Source: Xenorhabdus sp014467285 (lineage in GTDB: Bacteria; Pseudomonadota; Gammaproteobacteria; Enterobacterales; Enterobacteriaceae). From it: a stretch of DNA of 64,000 nt. Location of the stretch: assembly GCF_014467285.1 (NCBI RefSeq), contig NZ_NKHR01000010.1:62001-126000 (forward strand), in the 5' to 3' direction. A program made the position numbers and the translations under genes. Positions 26,793 to 36,993 of this stretch are shown piece by piece. Each line of letters opens with the position of its first letter. The first letter of the stretch is position 1. Below the pieces are notes generated by a model that saw only the letters and a list, made by a program, of their open reading frames with translations, did no database searches and was not told the DNA's origin.

Positions 26793-28298
26793 ATGAGCAC
26801 AACTGAACAAGAAACTGAACTTCAGCAAGAGCAAGAACAGGTACCGAAAGAGTATACGCCTGATGAGCTGAGTGTACTCCTGAATAAAGAATTTCGACCC
26901 CAAAGTGATCAGACTCGCAATGCCGTTGAAAATGCGGTGAAAACGTTAGCTCAGCAGGCGCTGGAAAATACTGTCACGCTCTCCGGTGATACCTACCGTA
27001 CCATTCAGGCCCTCATTGCTGAAATCGATAGTAAATTATCGCAACAAATTAATCATATTTTGCACCATGACGAATTCCAGGCTCTGGAAGGCGCCTGGCG
27101 CGGCCTGCATCATCTGGTCAATAATACTGAAACTGACGAAATGCTGAAAATCCGTGTGATGTGCATTTCCAAAAAAGAGTTGGGTAGCACATTAAAACGT
27201 TTTAAAGGCGTCAGTTGGGATCAAAGCCCTATCTTTAAAAAGATCTATGAAGCAGAATATGGTCAGTTTGGTGGTGAACCATACGGGTGTCTGGTTGGTG
27301 ATTACTATTTTGACCATACCGCGCCTGATGTTGAGCTTTTGCGTGAAATAGCACAAATTAGTGCAGCAGCCCATTGCCCATTTATTACAGGTGCCGCACC
27401 AAGTGTGTTGCAAATGGAATCCTGGCAAGAACTTTCTAACCCACGCGATCTGACCAAAGTTTTTCAGAATACGGAATATGCCCCTTGGCGCAGTTTGCGT
27501 GATTCTGAAGATATTCGTTATCTGGGGTTGGCGCTACCCCGTTTTCTCTCTCGTCTGCCTTATGGCAACAAAACCAACCCCGTAGACGCTTTTAATTTTG
27601 AAGAGGATACGGAAGGCCCCACACACAGCAACTACACTTGGGCCAATTCTGCTTATGCTATGGCCATTAATATAAATCGTTCATTTAAACTGTATGGCTG
27701 GTGTACTTCTATCCGTGGCATAGAGTCCGGCGGACTCGTGGAAAATCTGCCTTGTTATACTTTCCCAACCGATGATGGGGGAATTGATATGAAGTGCCCC
27801 ACTGAAATTGCAATTAGTGATCGTCGTGAGGCAGAATTGGCAAAGAATGGTTTTATTCCGTTGTTACATCGCAAGAATACGGATATGGCAGCATTTATTG
27901 GCGCACAATCACTCCAAAAACCAGCAGAATATGATGATCCTGATGCTACTGCTAATGCGAATCTTTCGGCTCGTTTACCTTATTTATTTGCTTGCTGCCG
28001 TTTTGCCCATTATTTAAAGTGCATTGTGCGCGATAAAATTGGATCTTTTCAGGATCGGGAGGATATACAAGGCTGGTTAAATCAATGGATCACAAATTAT
28101 ATTGATGGTGATCCCATTAATTCATCTCAAATAGCCAAATCCATGAAACCTTTGGCAGCGGCTGAAGTTCAGGTCGAAGAAGTAGAAGGTAACCCTGGGT
28201 ATTATAATGCAAAATTCTTCCTTCGCCCTCATTACCAATTAGAAGGTTTAACAGTGTCTTTACGACTTGTATCAAAATTACCCTCAGCAAAATCTTAG
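26793..28298 (+). CDS. tssC: TssC sheath protein
   Basis: 501 residues, large sheath subunit (VipB/ImpC). Diagnostic segments: FQALEGAWRGLHHLVNNTET, FGGEPYGCLVGDYYFDHTAPD, WRSLRDSEDIRYLGLALPRFL, ESGGLVENLPCYTFPTDDGG and the C-terminal FFLRPHYQLEGLTVSLRLVS. It starts directly after the tssB stop, with aaggag inside the end of tssB. Together they form the contractile sheath recycled by ClpV. Confidence 0.97.
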   Translation: MSTTEQETELQQEQEQVPKEYTPDELSVLLNKEFRPQSDQTRNAVENAVKTLAQQALENTVTLSGDTYRTIQALIAEIDSKLSQQINHILHHDEFQALEGAWRGLHHLVNNTETDEMLKIRVMCISKKELGSTLKRFKGVSWDQSPIFKKIYEAEYGQFGGEPYGCLVGDYYFDHTAPDVELLREIAQISAAAHCPFITGAAPSVLQMESWQELSNPRDLTKVFQNTEYAPWRSLRDSEDIRYLGLALPRFLSRLPYGNKTNPVDAFNFEEDTEGPTHSNYTWANSAYAMAININRSFKLYGWCTSIRGIESGGLVENLPCYTFPTDDGGIDMKCPTEIAISDRREAELAKNGFIPLLHRKNTDMAAFIGAQSLQKPAEYDDPDATANANLSARLPYLFACCRFAHYLKCIVRDKIGSFQDREDIQGWLNQWITNYIDGDPINSSQIAKSMKPLAAAEVQVEEVEGNPGYYNAKFFLRPHYQLEGLTVSLRLVSKLPSAKS

Positions 28299-28383
28299 CT
28301 ATTTTCTATGCCATTTCTATTAATAATGTACTGCTGATTCTAATCCATTTCAAAAAATGAAGTACTTATAGGAGTAACATATT

Positions 28384-28929
28384 ATGAGTGTTCCTTTTAA
28401 TAACTTTTTCCTAAAAGTCGACAAAATAACAGGTGAATCTCTAGATTCTGATCATAAAGATTGGATAAATATCTTCAGTTCAAGTATATGTTTATCAAAC
28501 GCAGTATCATCAGTTGTCACCGGAGGTCATGCAGGACGTGGCTATATTAGTCCTCTGATTTTTTATACTGAATTTAATAAAGCTTCTGTAACGATTTTAG
28601 CCAGTATGTTCAGGAAGACAACCCATGCTTGGGCAGTAATAGAACGTTGCGTATCAGGCCCAGGAGATAAGTCTCTTCCTATAGAAAGATTTATTTTTAT
28701 TGATGTTGCTTTTGACACTAGTGATGTAAATATTAGTCCAGATTCCAGCGGAATATCATTAGCTATTACCGCCAAAAAATTCGGTTTTGCTTATTTCCCG
28801 CAAAATGATCAGGGAGTACAACAGGCTGCCGTTTTATTTGGTTATGATCTTACCGCAGGGAAGGAAGTCACTATATCAACATTAGGTGATCTGGGTGCGC
28901 ATAAAGGTAGTGCGCCTTCTGCCACATAA
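28384..28929 (+). CDS. hcp: Hcp (TssD) tube protein
   Basis: 181 residues, the hexameric ring protein of the inner tube and a chaperone for small effectors. The fold is recognisable from SDHKDWINIFSSSICLSNAV, RGYISPLIFYTEFNKAS and the C-terminal KFGFAYFPQNDQG and AAVLFGYDLTAGKEV. No C-terminal toxin extension. It has its own ggag ribosome binding site and is followed by a strong hairpin. Confidence 0.93.
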   Translation: MSVPFNNFFLKVDKITGESLDSDHKDWINIFSSSICLSNAVSSVVTGGHAGRGYISPLIFYTEFNKASVTILASMFRKTTHAWAVIERCVSGPGDKSLPIERFIFIDVAFDTSDVNISPDSSGISLAITAKKFGFAYFPQNDQGVQQAAVLFGYDLTAGKEVTISTLGDLGAHKGSAPSAT

Positions 28930-28968
28930 AATTTATATTAATACTTACAAAATGGATTCACATTATAA

Positions 28969-28996
28969 TAATCCCCTTTTCCCAAAAAGGGGATTA
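28969..28996 (+). terminator. Strong hairpin after hcp
   Basis: taatcccctttt (28969-28980) pairs with aaaaaggggatta (28984-28996) around a 3-base loop. Lying between hcp and the FHA gene, it probably partly terminates or stabilises the hcp message, so that hcp is expressed more than downstream genes. Confidence 0.75.
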
Positions 28997-29024
28997 CTTC
29001 CACCAACAATAGGCATCCATAATT

Positions 29025-30653
29025 ATGCGATTCACCATTGTTAAAAATACCGGAACAAACCAACCGCCACAACTCAGTTATGATTTTACACCACCTGGCG
29101 GTACTATTGGCCGTAGCACGGACAATAACTGGGTTTTACCCGATGAAGAACAGGCCATAGCCCGTTTACAGGCGATTGTTTCTATTTCTTCCGATGGCGA
29201 ATGCCGCATGATTAATCGTGGTACTGCTTCTGAGATTTCACTGAACACAATCCCAATGGCACCCGACCGTCAGGTTGAAGTTTGTGATGGTGATATGCTG
29301 AATATTGGTGATTATCAAATTCAGGTTGTTAATATCAAACAAAGTACACCACCCTCGGCCACAACGCGAACGCTCAATACGACTGAATCTTCCAACAATA
29401 AACCGGGGGATATTCCTAATGAGGTCTGGGACGGATTGGAAAATATTTTCACTCCAACAGAGACTACACTAGCGCAAACGACACCATTGAATGATGATAA
29501 TCCGCTGATAAAGCCCCAACAACATCAGGAACGTAATCCTATTGATCCACTGGAACAAATGGAGACAACAATCGACCTTGATAGCCTGCAATTCCGTGCC
29601 ACTGATCCTATTACAATGTTTAATCCTGATACCGATTTCCAACAAGAAAATATTCTGAATGACACCACGCCCAGCGCGTTATTACAGCAAAGTAATCAAT
29701 ATGGTAATCAGAACAATAAGCAGGAAATTGATCCTCTGGTACTATTTGCCAATAAGCATACTCAGGGGAATATTAAAAATGATGATCCCTTGAACTTAAT
29801 GCTAAATAATGCTGAACCACTGGCGCCTTTGGATAACATAACAGAAGAAATAACCAAGAACTCAGTAAAAAATCCATCAGACACTGAACTCCAGAATCAA
29901 AACTATTATCAAGAACCTGTTAATTATCAAGATCATTCTTTTCGTCATGATAATAACAGTAAAAATGACGAAAGTGTCGGCGAACGTCTTGATATTGATC
30001 CCATCACCTATACCCCACATCCACACCAAACAGATGAAGTTAAATTAGAAGGTAAGTTTCTGGAAGCTTTATTAAACGGTATGGGACTCAATTATATTCA
30101 ACAACCCCAGTTTGATGAACATAAAATATATCAATTGGGGAAATTGGTCAGTCAGCTATCCCAAGGCATTATGGCTCTTAATGCTTCAAGAACCTTGTTA
30201 AAACACAAGACAGATGCAGACATGACCCAAGTTTTGGCTGATGCCAACAATCCGTTTAAACTTTTACCTTCAGGCCAGGCTGTATTGGTTCAGATGTTTG
30301 GTAACCAGATGCCTGGCTTTATGTCACCAGAACAAGCTACGCGGGATATTTTAATTGAACTCCAAGCCCATCAATTAGGTATGATCGCCGGATTACGTAC
30401 CATTACAGCAGATATCCTGCAATTATTCGATCCTAACGTTATTGAACAAAAAGCACACAAAGAGGGTGGATTTCCTCGTTTATCATTAACATCAACTTAT
30501 AAAGCCGCTTTATGGGATTATCTCGCTAAACATTATCAGAAAACAGTACATAAACTTGATCAGGATGATGCTTTATTCGGGAAAAATTTCCTGCAAGCCT
30601 ATGAGGCAGAAATACATCGATATAAATGTTCTCAAAATAAACCAAATAAATAA
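29025..30653 (+). CDS. tagH: FHA-domain T6SS regulatory protein (TagH-like)
   Basis: 542 residues. The N-terminal forkhead-associated domain covers about 1-100 (PGGTIGRSTDNNWVLPDE, INRGTASEISLNTIP, VCDGDMLNIGDYQI). It is followed by a long Asn/Gln/Asp-rich disordered middle (100-340) and the T6SS FHA C-terminal domain (GQAVLVQMFGNQMPGFMSPE, DPNVIEQKAHKEGG, ALWDYLAKHYQ). FHA domains bind phosphothreonine; with a linked kinase such a protein controls assembly post-translationally. The kinase-like gene at 36994 is the likely partner. The start has only a weak ribosome binding site. Confidence 0.87.
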   Translation: MRFTIVKNTGTNQPPQLSYDFTPPGGTIGRSTDNNWVLPDEEQAIARLQAIVSISSDGECRMINRGTASEISLNTIPMAPDRQVEVCDGDMLNIGDYQIQVVNIKQSTPPSATTRTLNTTESSNNKPGDIPNEVWDGLENIFTPTETTLAQTTPLNDDNPLIKPQQHQERNPIDPLEQMETTIDLDSLQFRATDPITMFNPDTDFQQENILNDTTPSALLQQSNQYGNQNNKQEIDPLVLFANKHTQGNIKNDDPLNLMLNNAEPLAPLDNITEEITKNSVKNPSDTELQNQNYYQEPVNYQDHSFRHDNNSKNDESVGERLDIDPITYTPHPHQTDEVKLEGKFLEALLNGMGLNYIQQPQFDEHKIYQLGKLVSQLSQGIMALNASRTLLKHKTDADMTQVLADANNPFKLLPSGQAVLVQMFGNQMPGFMSPEQATRDILIELQAHQLGMIAGLRTITADILQLFDPNVIEQKAHKEGGFPRLSLTSTYKAALWDYLAKHYQKTVHKLDQDDALFGKNFLQAYEAEIHRYKCSQNKPNK

Positions 30654-30735
30654 AAAGAATTAATTTTTCTCTCCTCTAATTTTTTCGTCACTTCAACCAA
30701 TATCACCCATAACCATAATACCTAATAGGTGACTA

Positions 30736-31287
30736 ATGAATGACAATATTACTTTATTATATGGCGGTTATCATGCGAGAAAACCTCCGCGCATAACAGC
30801 CAGAGATAAAATGCTGCCTTCTTTACTTGACAGGCTCACAGATAACGACACTGTCAAGAAAAAAGAAACTGTCAACAATTACCTATTATCACACAAAGCC
30901 CTGCGGCAAAATGTACTACGGGATTTGCAGTGGTTACTTAACAGCATCAATCGAGAACCTAATCAAGATCTTTCCTCTTTCCCAGAAATACAACACTCTG
31001 TTTATAACTTCGGCATGGAACCACTGGCCGGTAGAAATATGTCTGATATCGAATGGTGCGATATTCAAAATAAGATTATTAATGCCATTCGTATTTTTGA
31101 ACCGCGCATCATTCCCGATAACCTTCAGGTGAACTGCATTTCCGATATAAATTCACTGTCGCTATACAATATATTATCCATCGAAATAAAAGGGTTTTTG
31201 TGGTGTATTCCCTGGCCACTTGAATTTTTATTCCGCAGTGATATCGATCTGGAAAATGGTTATTTCATTATGAAAGAAACAGGATAA
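30736..31287 (+). CDS. tssE: TssE baseplate component (gp25-like)
   Basis: 183 residues, homologous to phage T4 gp25. Segments AVLRDLQWLLNSIN-like VLRDLQWLLNSINREPNQ, YNFGMEPLAGRNMSDIEW, IRIFEPRIIPDNLQV and the EFLFRSDIDLENG end are typical. The N-terminal extension carries a Lys-rich stretch. It has an aggtgacta leader and lies 14 bases upstream of tssF. Confidence 0.93.
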   Translation: MNDNITLLYGGYHARKPPRITARDKMLPSLLDRLTDNDTVKKKETVNNYLLSHKALRQNVLRDLQWLLNSINREPNQDLSSFPEIQHSVYNFGMEPLAGRNMSDIEWCDIQNKIINAIRIFEPRIIPDNLQVNCISDINSLSLYNILSIEIKGFLWCIPWPLEFLFRSDIDLENGYFIMKETG

Positions 31288-31301
31288 AAACAGGAAAAAT
31301 C

Positions 31302-33176
31302 ATGGATAGCAAGTTATTGGAATATTACAACCGAGAGCTGGTGTATTTGCGTGAAATGGGAAAAGAATTTGCTGAACGCTATCCCAAAGTTGCTAACCGC
31401 TTAGGAATACATGGCATTGATATCGCTGATCCCTATGTTGAGCGCTTGTTAGAAGGCTTCGCTTTCCTCACCGCCCGCATCCAGTTGAAAATGGATGCGG
31501 AATTTCAACATTTTTCCCAGCATTTATTGGAAATGCTGTATCCCAACTATTTGGCCCCTACCCCCTCAATGGCGATCACCGAACTCAAACCAGATATGAG
31601 TAAAGGGGATGTCAGCCACGGATTTCTGGTTCCCCGCGGAACTATCATGCTCTGCCAGACATTGAAGAAAGAGGGAATTACTTTTCAATATGCCACAACT
31701 CAAGATGTCGTTTTACAACCACTGAATTTACAAAAAGTGGAGCTTGGCAAGATCCCGGCCAACATTCCTCTTATGGGATTAAATCTTCATCAGTATGGTG
31801 CCGTCAGCGCACTGCGGATCCGCTTTGCCTGTCAGGGGAAATTTTTCCTTAACGAACTGGATTTAAGCACGCTGACTTTTTTTCTTTCAGGACCCGATAT
31901 TCAGTCCCAGAGATTGCTGGAATTGATTATGGAACACTCTGTTGGCATGGTATGTCAGACGCTAGGTGAAACGCCACAGTATCAGGTATTGCCTGATATT
32001 TCACCGCATCACGAGGGTTTTGAAGATAATCAGGCAATGTTACCTAATGATCCTCGTAATTTCAGTGGGTATCGCCAGATTCAGGAATATTTTGCTTTTC
32101 CTGTACGTTTCCGTTTCTTCAGTATCCGTGGAATGCAATCTTTGCTGGAACAAACAGAGAAAGAAAGCGAATTTGAACTGATTCTGCTTCTGGACAAAAT
32201 CGATAGTGACTTAGAAAGTTTGGTCGATGCCTCTTATTTGGCACTGAACTGTACTCCCGTGATTAATCTTTTCCCGAAAGTGACTGAACGCGTCACTGTC
32301 GATGAAAGTACCAATGAGTATCATCTGGTTGTGGATAATATCCGTCCACTGGATTACGAAATTTTTTCTGTACAACATTTATATGGCGTTGATGAAAACC
32401 ATAACGAAGAACGCATATTTCGCCCTTTTTGGTCAACGAACAGTGATGATAAAAGCAATTATGGAGCGTATTTCACCCTACGCCGCGATCCCCGTATTTT
32501 GTCTGAACACGCTCATCACTACGGAACCCGTACCAGCTATATCGGTACAGAAACATTCATCTCAATTGTCGATGAACACCATTCTCCATGGCCTGACGCA
32601 CTAAAATATTTAAGTGCCGATGTTATGTGCACCAACCGTGATTTACCTGCGATGTTGCGACAACAAGATATCGACAGTTTTGCTATGCTGGAGTCCATCC
32701 CTATTAATCAAATTGTGTTTCTTAAAAGGCCAACCATTCCACATCCCGCTCTGGCAGAAGGCGCTATATCATGGAATTTAATTAGCCAACTTCAAATTAA
32801 TTATTTGAATTTTATGGATAAAGATAAAAAGGAAAGTACTCAGGTACTACAGCAATTATTAAGCCTATATGCCACCCTTGCTGAACCCGCAGTGACACGC
32901 CAAATCAATGGAATACGCCATTGCTCGCTAAAAGAAATCTATCGCCGGACAACCGAGCCGGGTCCAATTGTCTTTGCCCGGGGTGTCAGCATTAAGCTTG
33001 AAGTGGATGAGCAAGAGTTTGCAGGAACCAGCCCATGGCTTCTGGGCAGCGTGCTGGAAAAATTATTTTCGCGTCTGGTAACCATGAACTCATTTATAGA
33101 AATGACACTGCATAGCCAGCAACGCGGGCAGATAGGTTTCTGGCCTGCCCGTATAGGCAGCAAGAAATTGTTATGA
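31302..33176 (+). CDS. tssF: TssF baseplate component
   Basis: 624 residues, full length. Diagnostic blocks: LEYYNRELVYLREMGKEFAE, VERLLEGFAFLTARIQLKMD, HFSQHLLEMLYPNYLAPTPS, VPRGTIMLCQTLKKEG. TssF forms the wedge with TssG and TssE around VgrG. The ribosome binding site aggaaaa lies just upstream. The stop overlaps the tssG start (ATGA). Confidence 0.97.
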   Translation: MDSKLLEYYNRELVYLREMGKEFAERYPKVANRLGIHGIDIADPYVERLLEGFAFLTARIQLKMDAEFQHFSQHLLEMLYPNYLAPTPSMAITELKPDMSKGDVSHGFLVPRGTIMLCQTLKKEGITFQYATTQDVVLQPLNLQKVELGKIPANIPLMGLNLHQYGAVSALRIRFACQGKFFLNELDLSTLTFFLSGPDIQSQRLLELIMEHSVGMVCQTLGETPQYQVLPDISPHHEGFEDNQAMLPNDPRNFSGYRQIQEYFAFPVRFRFFSIRGMQSLLEQTEKESEFELILLLDKIDSDLESLVDASYLALNCTPVINLFPKVTERVTVDESTNEYHLVVDNIRPLDYEIFSVQHLYGVDENHNEERIFRPFWSTNSDDKSNYGAYFTLRRDPRILSEHAHHYGTRTSYIGTETFISIVDEHHSPWPDALKYLSADVMCTNRDLPAMLRQQDIDSFAMLESIPINQIVFLKRPTIPHPALAEGAISWNLISQLQINYLNFMDKDKKESTQVLQQLLSLYATLAEPAVTRQINGIRHCSLKEIYRRTTEPGPIVFARGVSIKLEVDEQEFAGTSPWLLGSVLEKLFSRLVTMNSFIEMTLHSQQRGQIGFWPARIGSKKLL

Positions 33177-34273
33177 GCATGATATATATAAAAAACATGA
33201 AGACGGATATCATTACCATTCATCGTATATGTCGCTTACCAAATACTTTTTGGCAACAACTTACTCAGGCACCGTGGAAATTCGATTTATTCCAGACTCT
33301 GCGTCGAATAGATGCCCAATCCGGAGAATATTATCGGCTAGGAACGGCTCCGTTACCGCGATATGAACCTCTACGCCTGGGACAAAAAGCCTCAATGGTA
33401 TTCGCGCCTTCGACGATTTCAGAAGTTCAACAACGGGAAAATTCGAAGTTGTATGATATTCTCATTTACAGTTTCGGGTTATTTGGTCCCAATGGGCCAC
33501 TGCCCCTGCATTTAACCGAGTATGCCTATTCACGGGAGTATACTTATCACGACTCAACGTTAAGCTCCTTTGCCAATTTATTCCATCATCGACTAACACT
33601 TCTGTTCTACCGGGCCTGGGCTAACGCACAACCGGTTTCCTCTTTGGACAGGCAGGACAATCAGAAATTCTGCCGTTATCTGGCCTGCCTGATAGGTACG
33701 GGATTACCCGCCCAACAGGATCTTGATACTCTCAGTCGTAACACTGCCAATGACACCATCAAAAGCCACGCTCGTTACTCGCTAGCGGGTCATCTTTCCC
33801 GCCAATGGCATAGTGCGGAAGGGTTGGAAAAAATCCTGCTCTTTTATTTCAAAGTCCCCGTCAGAATCATCCAAAATATTCCACAATGGCTGAAAATAGA
33901 AACTCAGGATCAGGCTCGATTGAAGGCGGGACGTCATATGCCCAGTTTAGGCAAATCTGCCTTCCTGGGTATCGCAGCATATGATATTCAACATAAATTC
34001 CGCATTGAGCTGGGGCCATTAACCCAATCAGAATATGACATGTTTCTGCCCGGACAACCTAAAGCGCAGCAATTACGTGATTGGGTATATCAATATCTGG
34101 GTATTGAATATGTATGGGATATCAGGCTAGTACTTGATAAATCAGCCATAACAGAAATGCGTCTGTCAAAAACAATAAAATTGGGCCTGAATAGCTGGAT
34201 TGGACAAGTTACCCAATCAGCTCACTATGATGATTTAATCTATAACCCAGAATCCCCCCGGAACGAATTCTAA
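33173..34273 (+). CDS. tssG: TssG baseplate component
   Basis: 366 residues. Conserved parts are PWKFDLFQTLRRIDAQSG, RLGQKASMVFAPSTISEV, LFGPNGPLPLHLTEYAYSRE, LGKSAFLGIAAYD and FLPGQPKAQQLRDWVYQYLG. The ATG at 33173 overlaps the tssF stop by four bases, which supports this start by coupling, although an internal Met nine codons on would give a more usual N-terminus. Confidence 0.96.
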   Translation: MSMIYIKNMKTDIITIHRICRLPNTFWQQLTQAPWKFDLFQTLRRIDAQSGEYYRLGTAPLPRYEPLRLGQKASMVFAPSTISEVQQRENSKLYDILIYSFGLFGPNGPLPLHLTEYAYSREYTYHDSTLSSFANLFHHRLTLLFYRAWANAQPVSSLDRQDNQKFCRYLACLIGTGLPAQQDLDTLSRNTANDTIKSHARYSLAGHLSRQWHSAEGLEKILLFYFKVPVRIIQNIPQWLKIETQDQARLKAGRHMPSLGKSAFLGIAAYDIQHKFRIELGPLTQSEYDMFLPGQPKAQQLRDWVYQYLGIEYVWDIRLVLDKSAITEMRLSKTIKLGLNSWIGQVTQSAHYDDLIYNPESPRNEF

Positions 34274-34343
34274 TCTATTTCTATTTGCCTTTGGTTAACT
34301 TAACTTCTCCCATAAGCAACAACTATTATTGCGGGTTATATTT

Positions 34344-36968
34344 ATGTCAGAAATCAGTCGTTCTGTTCTCTTTGGTAAACTTAATCGTTTGTTATTCACT
34401 TCGCTGGAAAATGCCACAACATTTTGCAAACTACGCAGTAATCCTTATGTCGAACTGGTGCATTGGCTGCATCAACTCATGCAACTGCAAAACAGTGACC
34501 TGCAACTCATTATCCGTTACTTTGCACTGGATGAGCCCAGTCTGACAAAGGATATTATTGCAGCACTGGATCGTTTACCACGCGGTGCCAGCACGATATC
34601 CGATCTCTCCGAACACATTGACAGCGCTGTAGAACGCGCTTGGGTATACGGTTCACTGAAATTTGGTGTTGACAAGATCCGCAGTGCGCATTGGCTAATT
34701 GGTATGTTAAAAACGTTCAATCTGCGCAATACGTTGAAAGCCATTTCCCCGCAGTTCGATCGTATCAATACAGATACTTTGGTGGATAATTTCAACGCTA
34801 TCTGCGGTAGCAGTAATGAAGCACAAGAGAGTACCGAATTATCCCTCAATAATACGCAAACAACGGTACAACCATCGGCTGACAGCGCGTTACAAAAATA
34901 CGGGCAGGAACTGACTGCCCGCGCCCGTAATGGTGATATTGATCCTGTATCGGGGCGCGATGAAGAGATCCGGCAAATTATCGACATCTTGATGCGGCGA
35001 CGTCAAAATAATCCCCTACTGACAGGAGAAGCAGGTGTTGGTAAGACTGCTGTCATTGAGGGATTGGCACTGCGGATTACAACAAATGAAGTCCCCCCTC
35101 CTCTACAAAACGTGCAGCTTTGGCTATTGGATATTGGTATGTTACAGGCCGGTGCAGGGGTCAGAGGTGAGTTTGAGTCCCGCTTACGCAAAGTGATTGA
35201 AGAAGTACAATCCAGCCCAATTCCCATTATTCTGTTTATTGATGAAATTCATACTCTGATCGGTGCCGGCGGACAACAAGGAACCGGGGATGCCGCCAAT
35301 TTGTTAAAACCCGCATTGGCACGGGGTCAATTACGGACTCTTGGCGCGACCACATGGTCAGAATATAAAAAATATATCGAAAAAGATCCGGCCCTTACGC
35401 GCCGTTTTCAAGTTGTTCAGGTTCATGAACCGGATGAAACCAAAGCATTGCTGATGCTACGCAGGCTGGTGAATACACTGGAGAAACATCACCATGTCCT
35501 TTTATTGGATGAAGCTGTTGAGGCAGCGGTACGTCTCTCGCACCGCTATATTCCTGCTCGCCAATTACCTGATAAAGCGATAGCTTTGTTGGATACCGCT
35601 TGTGCCAGAGTTGCAATCAGCCAGCATGCTGAACCCCCTCAGTTAGAAAACTGTCGCCATCAAATTGATGCCTTGCAAATTGAACTGGAAATCGCTGAAC
35701 GGGAATCAAAAGTCGGCATTGGGGATCAACAACGGTCAGAAACTATCCGCGAGAAACTCTCTGTACTGGAAGAAAAACGGCGCCAACTGGAAAATCGCTG
35801 GCAACAAGAACTCGCCCTGATTGATAAAATTATTCACCTACAAACTCAGCTTCATGAACAGCAGCACCATGATGATATCGATACCCTCCATACTGAGCTG
35901 ACAGAGCTACAGCAGCAATTGAAAATTTTGCAAGGAGATATCCCGCTTATTTTCGCTACAGTAGACAGTAATGTTGTTTCTGCCGTTGTATCGGATTGGA
36001 CGGGCATCCCGCTCAGCCGTATGGTAAAAGACGAAATCGAGGCTGTATTACATTTAGCTGATACACTCAACCAACGTGTCATCGGCCAGTACCACGCCTT
36101 AGAATTAATCGCAAAACGGGTGCGTACTTCACGAGCCAGATTAGATGATCCCAATAAACCGGTTGGTGTATTCATGCTATGCGGCCCATCCGGTGTCGGC
36201 AAGACTGAAACCGCGTTGGCACTGGCAGAAACGTTATATGGTGGCGAGCAGAATCTAATCACCATCAATATGAGTGAATTTCAGGAGGCACACACCGTAT
36301 CCACATTGAAAGGTGCTCCTCCCGGTTACGTAGGTTATGGTGAAGGTGGCGTGTTGACCGAAGCAGTTCGTCGCCGCCCCTACAGCGTGGTATTGCTGGA
36401 TGAGATTGAAAAAGCCCACCCCGATGTTCACGAAATTTTCTTTCAGGTCTTTGATAAAGGTTGGATGGAAGATGGCGAAGGTCGCCACATTGATTTTCGT
36501 AATACCATCATTATCCTGACATCCAATGTTGGAGCTGATTTAGTTAGCTCACTGTGTTTACAATCAGCCACTATCCCAGACCCAGAAAAACTCAGCACAG
36601 CATTGCGAAAATCGCTACTACAAGTATTTCCTGCCGCTTTGCTAGGGCGCTTAATGGTTATACCTTACTACTCATTGAGTGATGAAGTGATGTCAAATAT
36701 CGTTCATCTGCAATTAAATCGTATTAAAAAACGCTTACTGGAGAACCACGGCATTATAGCTACATTCGATAATGCTCTGGTTAAACATATCGTCGAACGA
36801 TGCACAGAAATCGAATCAGGAGGCCGCATGGTAGATGCCATTCTGACCAACACCTTGCTACCACAAATCAGTCAGCATATTCTTTCTGCCACTGCTAATG
36901 ATCAACAGTATCATCAGCTACAAGTATTTCTCGAACAAGGTGAGTTTCACTGTCAATTCACGAATTAG
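34344..36968 (+). CDS. clpV: ClpV (TssH) AAA+ ATPase
   Basis: 874 residues from the ATG at 34344 (a TTG 15 bases upstream is in frame but less likely). N-domain about 1-160 (the VipB-binding part), D1 with Walker A GEAGVGKTA near 228 and PALARGQLRTLGATTWSEYK, a helical middle domain with Glu/Gln-rich coiled coil (about 430-560), D2 with GPSGVGKTE near 614 and LLDEIEKAHPDVHEIFFQ, and the ClpV end (FDNALVKHIVERC). It pulls contracted TssBC sheaths apart for reuse. Both ATPase sites look intact. Confidence 0.97.
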   Translation: MSEISRSVLFGKLNRLLFTSLENATTFCKLRSNPYVELVHWLHQLMQLQNSDLQLIIRYFALDEPSLTKDIIAALDRLPRGASTISDLSEHIDSAVERAWVYGSLKFGVDKIRSAHWLIGMLKTFNLRNTLKAISPQFDRINTDTLVDNFNAICGSSNEAQESTELSLNNTQTTVQPSADSALQKYGQELTARARNGDIDPVSGRDEEIRQIIDILMRRRQNNPLLTGEAGVGKTAVIEGLALRITTNEVPPPLQNVQLWLLDIGMLQAGAGVRGEFESRLRKVIEEVQSSPIPIILFIDEIHTLIGAGGQQGTGDAANLLKPALARGQLRTLGATTWSEYKKYIEKDPALTRRFQVVQVHEPDETKALLMLRRLVNTLEKHHHVLLLDEAVEAAVRLSHRYIPARQLPDKAIALLDTACARVAISQHAEPPQLENCRHQIDALQIELEIAERESKVGIGDQQRSETIREKLSVLEEKRRQLENRWQQELALIDKIIHLQTQLHEQQHHDDIDTLHTELTELQQQLKILQGDIPLIFATVDSNVVSAVVSDWTGIPLSRMVKDEIEAVLHLADTLNQRVIGQYHALELIAKRVRTSRARLDDPNKPVGVFMLCGPSGVGKTETALALAETLYGGEQNLITINMSEFQEAHTVSTLKGAPPGYVGYGEGGVLTEAVRRRPYSVVLLDEIEKAHPDVHEIFFQVFDKGWMEDGEGRHIDFRNTIIILTSNVGADLVSSLCLQSATIPDPEKLSTALRKSLLQVFPAALLGRLMVIPYYSLSDEVMSNIVHLQLNRIKKRLLENHGIIATFDNALVKHIVERCTEIESGGRMVDAILTNTLLPQISQHILSATANDQQYHQLQVFLEQGEFHCQFTN

Positions 36969-36993
36969 GCTTGTGAGCAGGAGACTATTTATT

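Noticed and set aside
36898..36993. Longer N-terminus for the T6SS kinase inside clpV
   Set aside because: The ATG at 36994 has aggag upstream; the extension is only the clpV end read in another frame.
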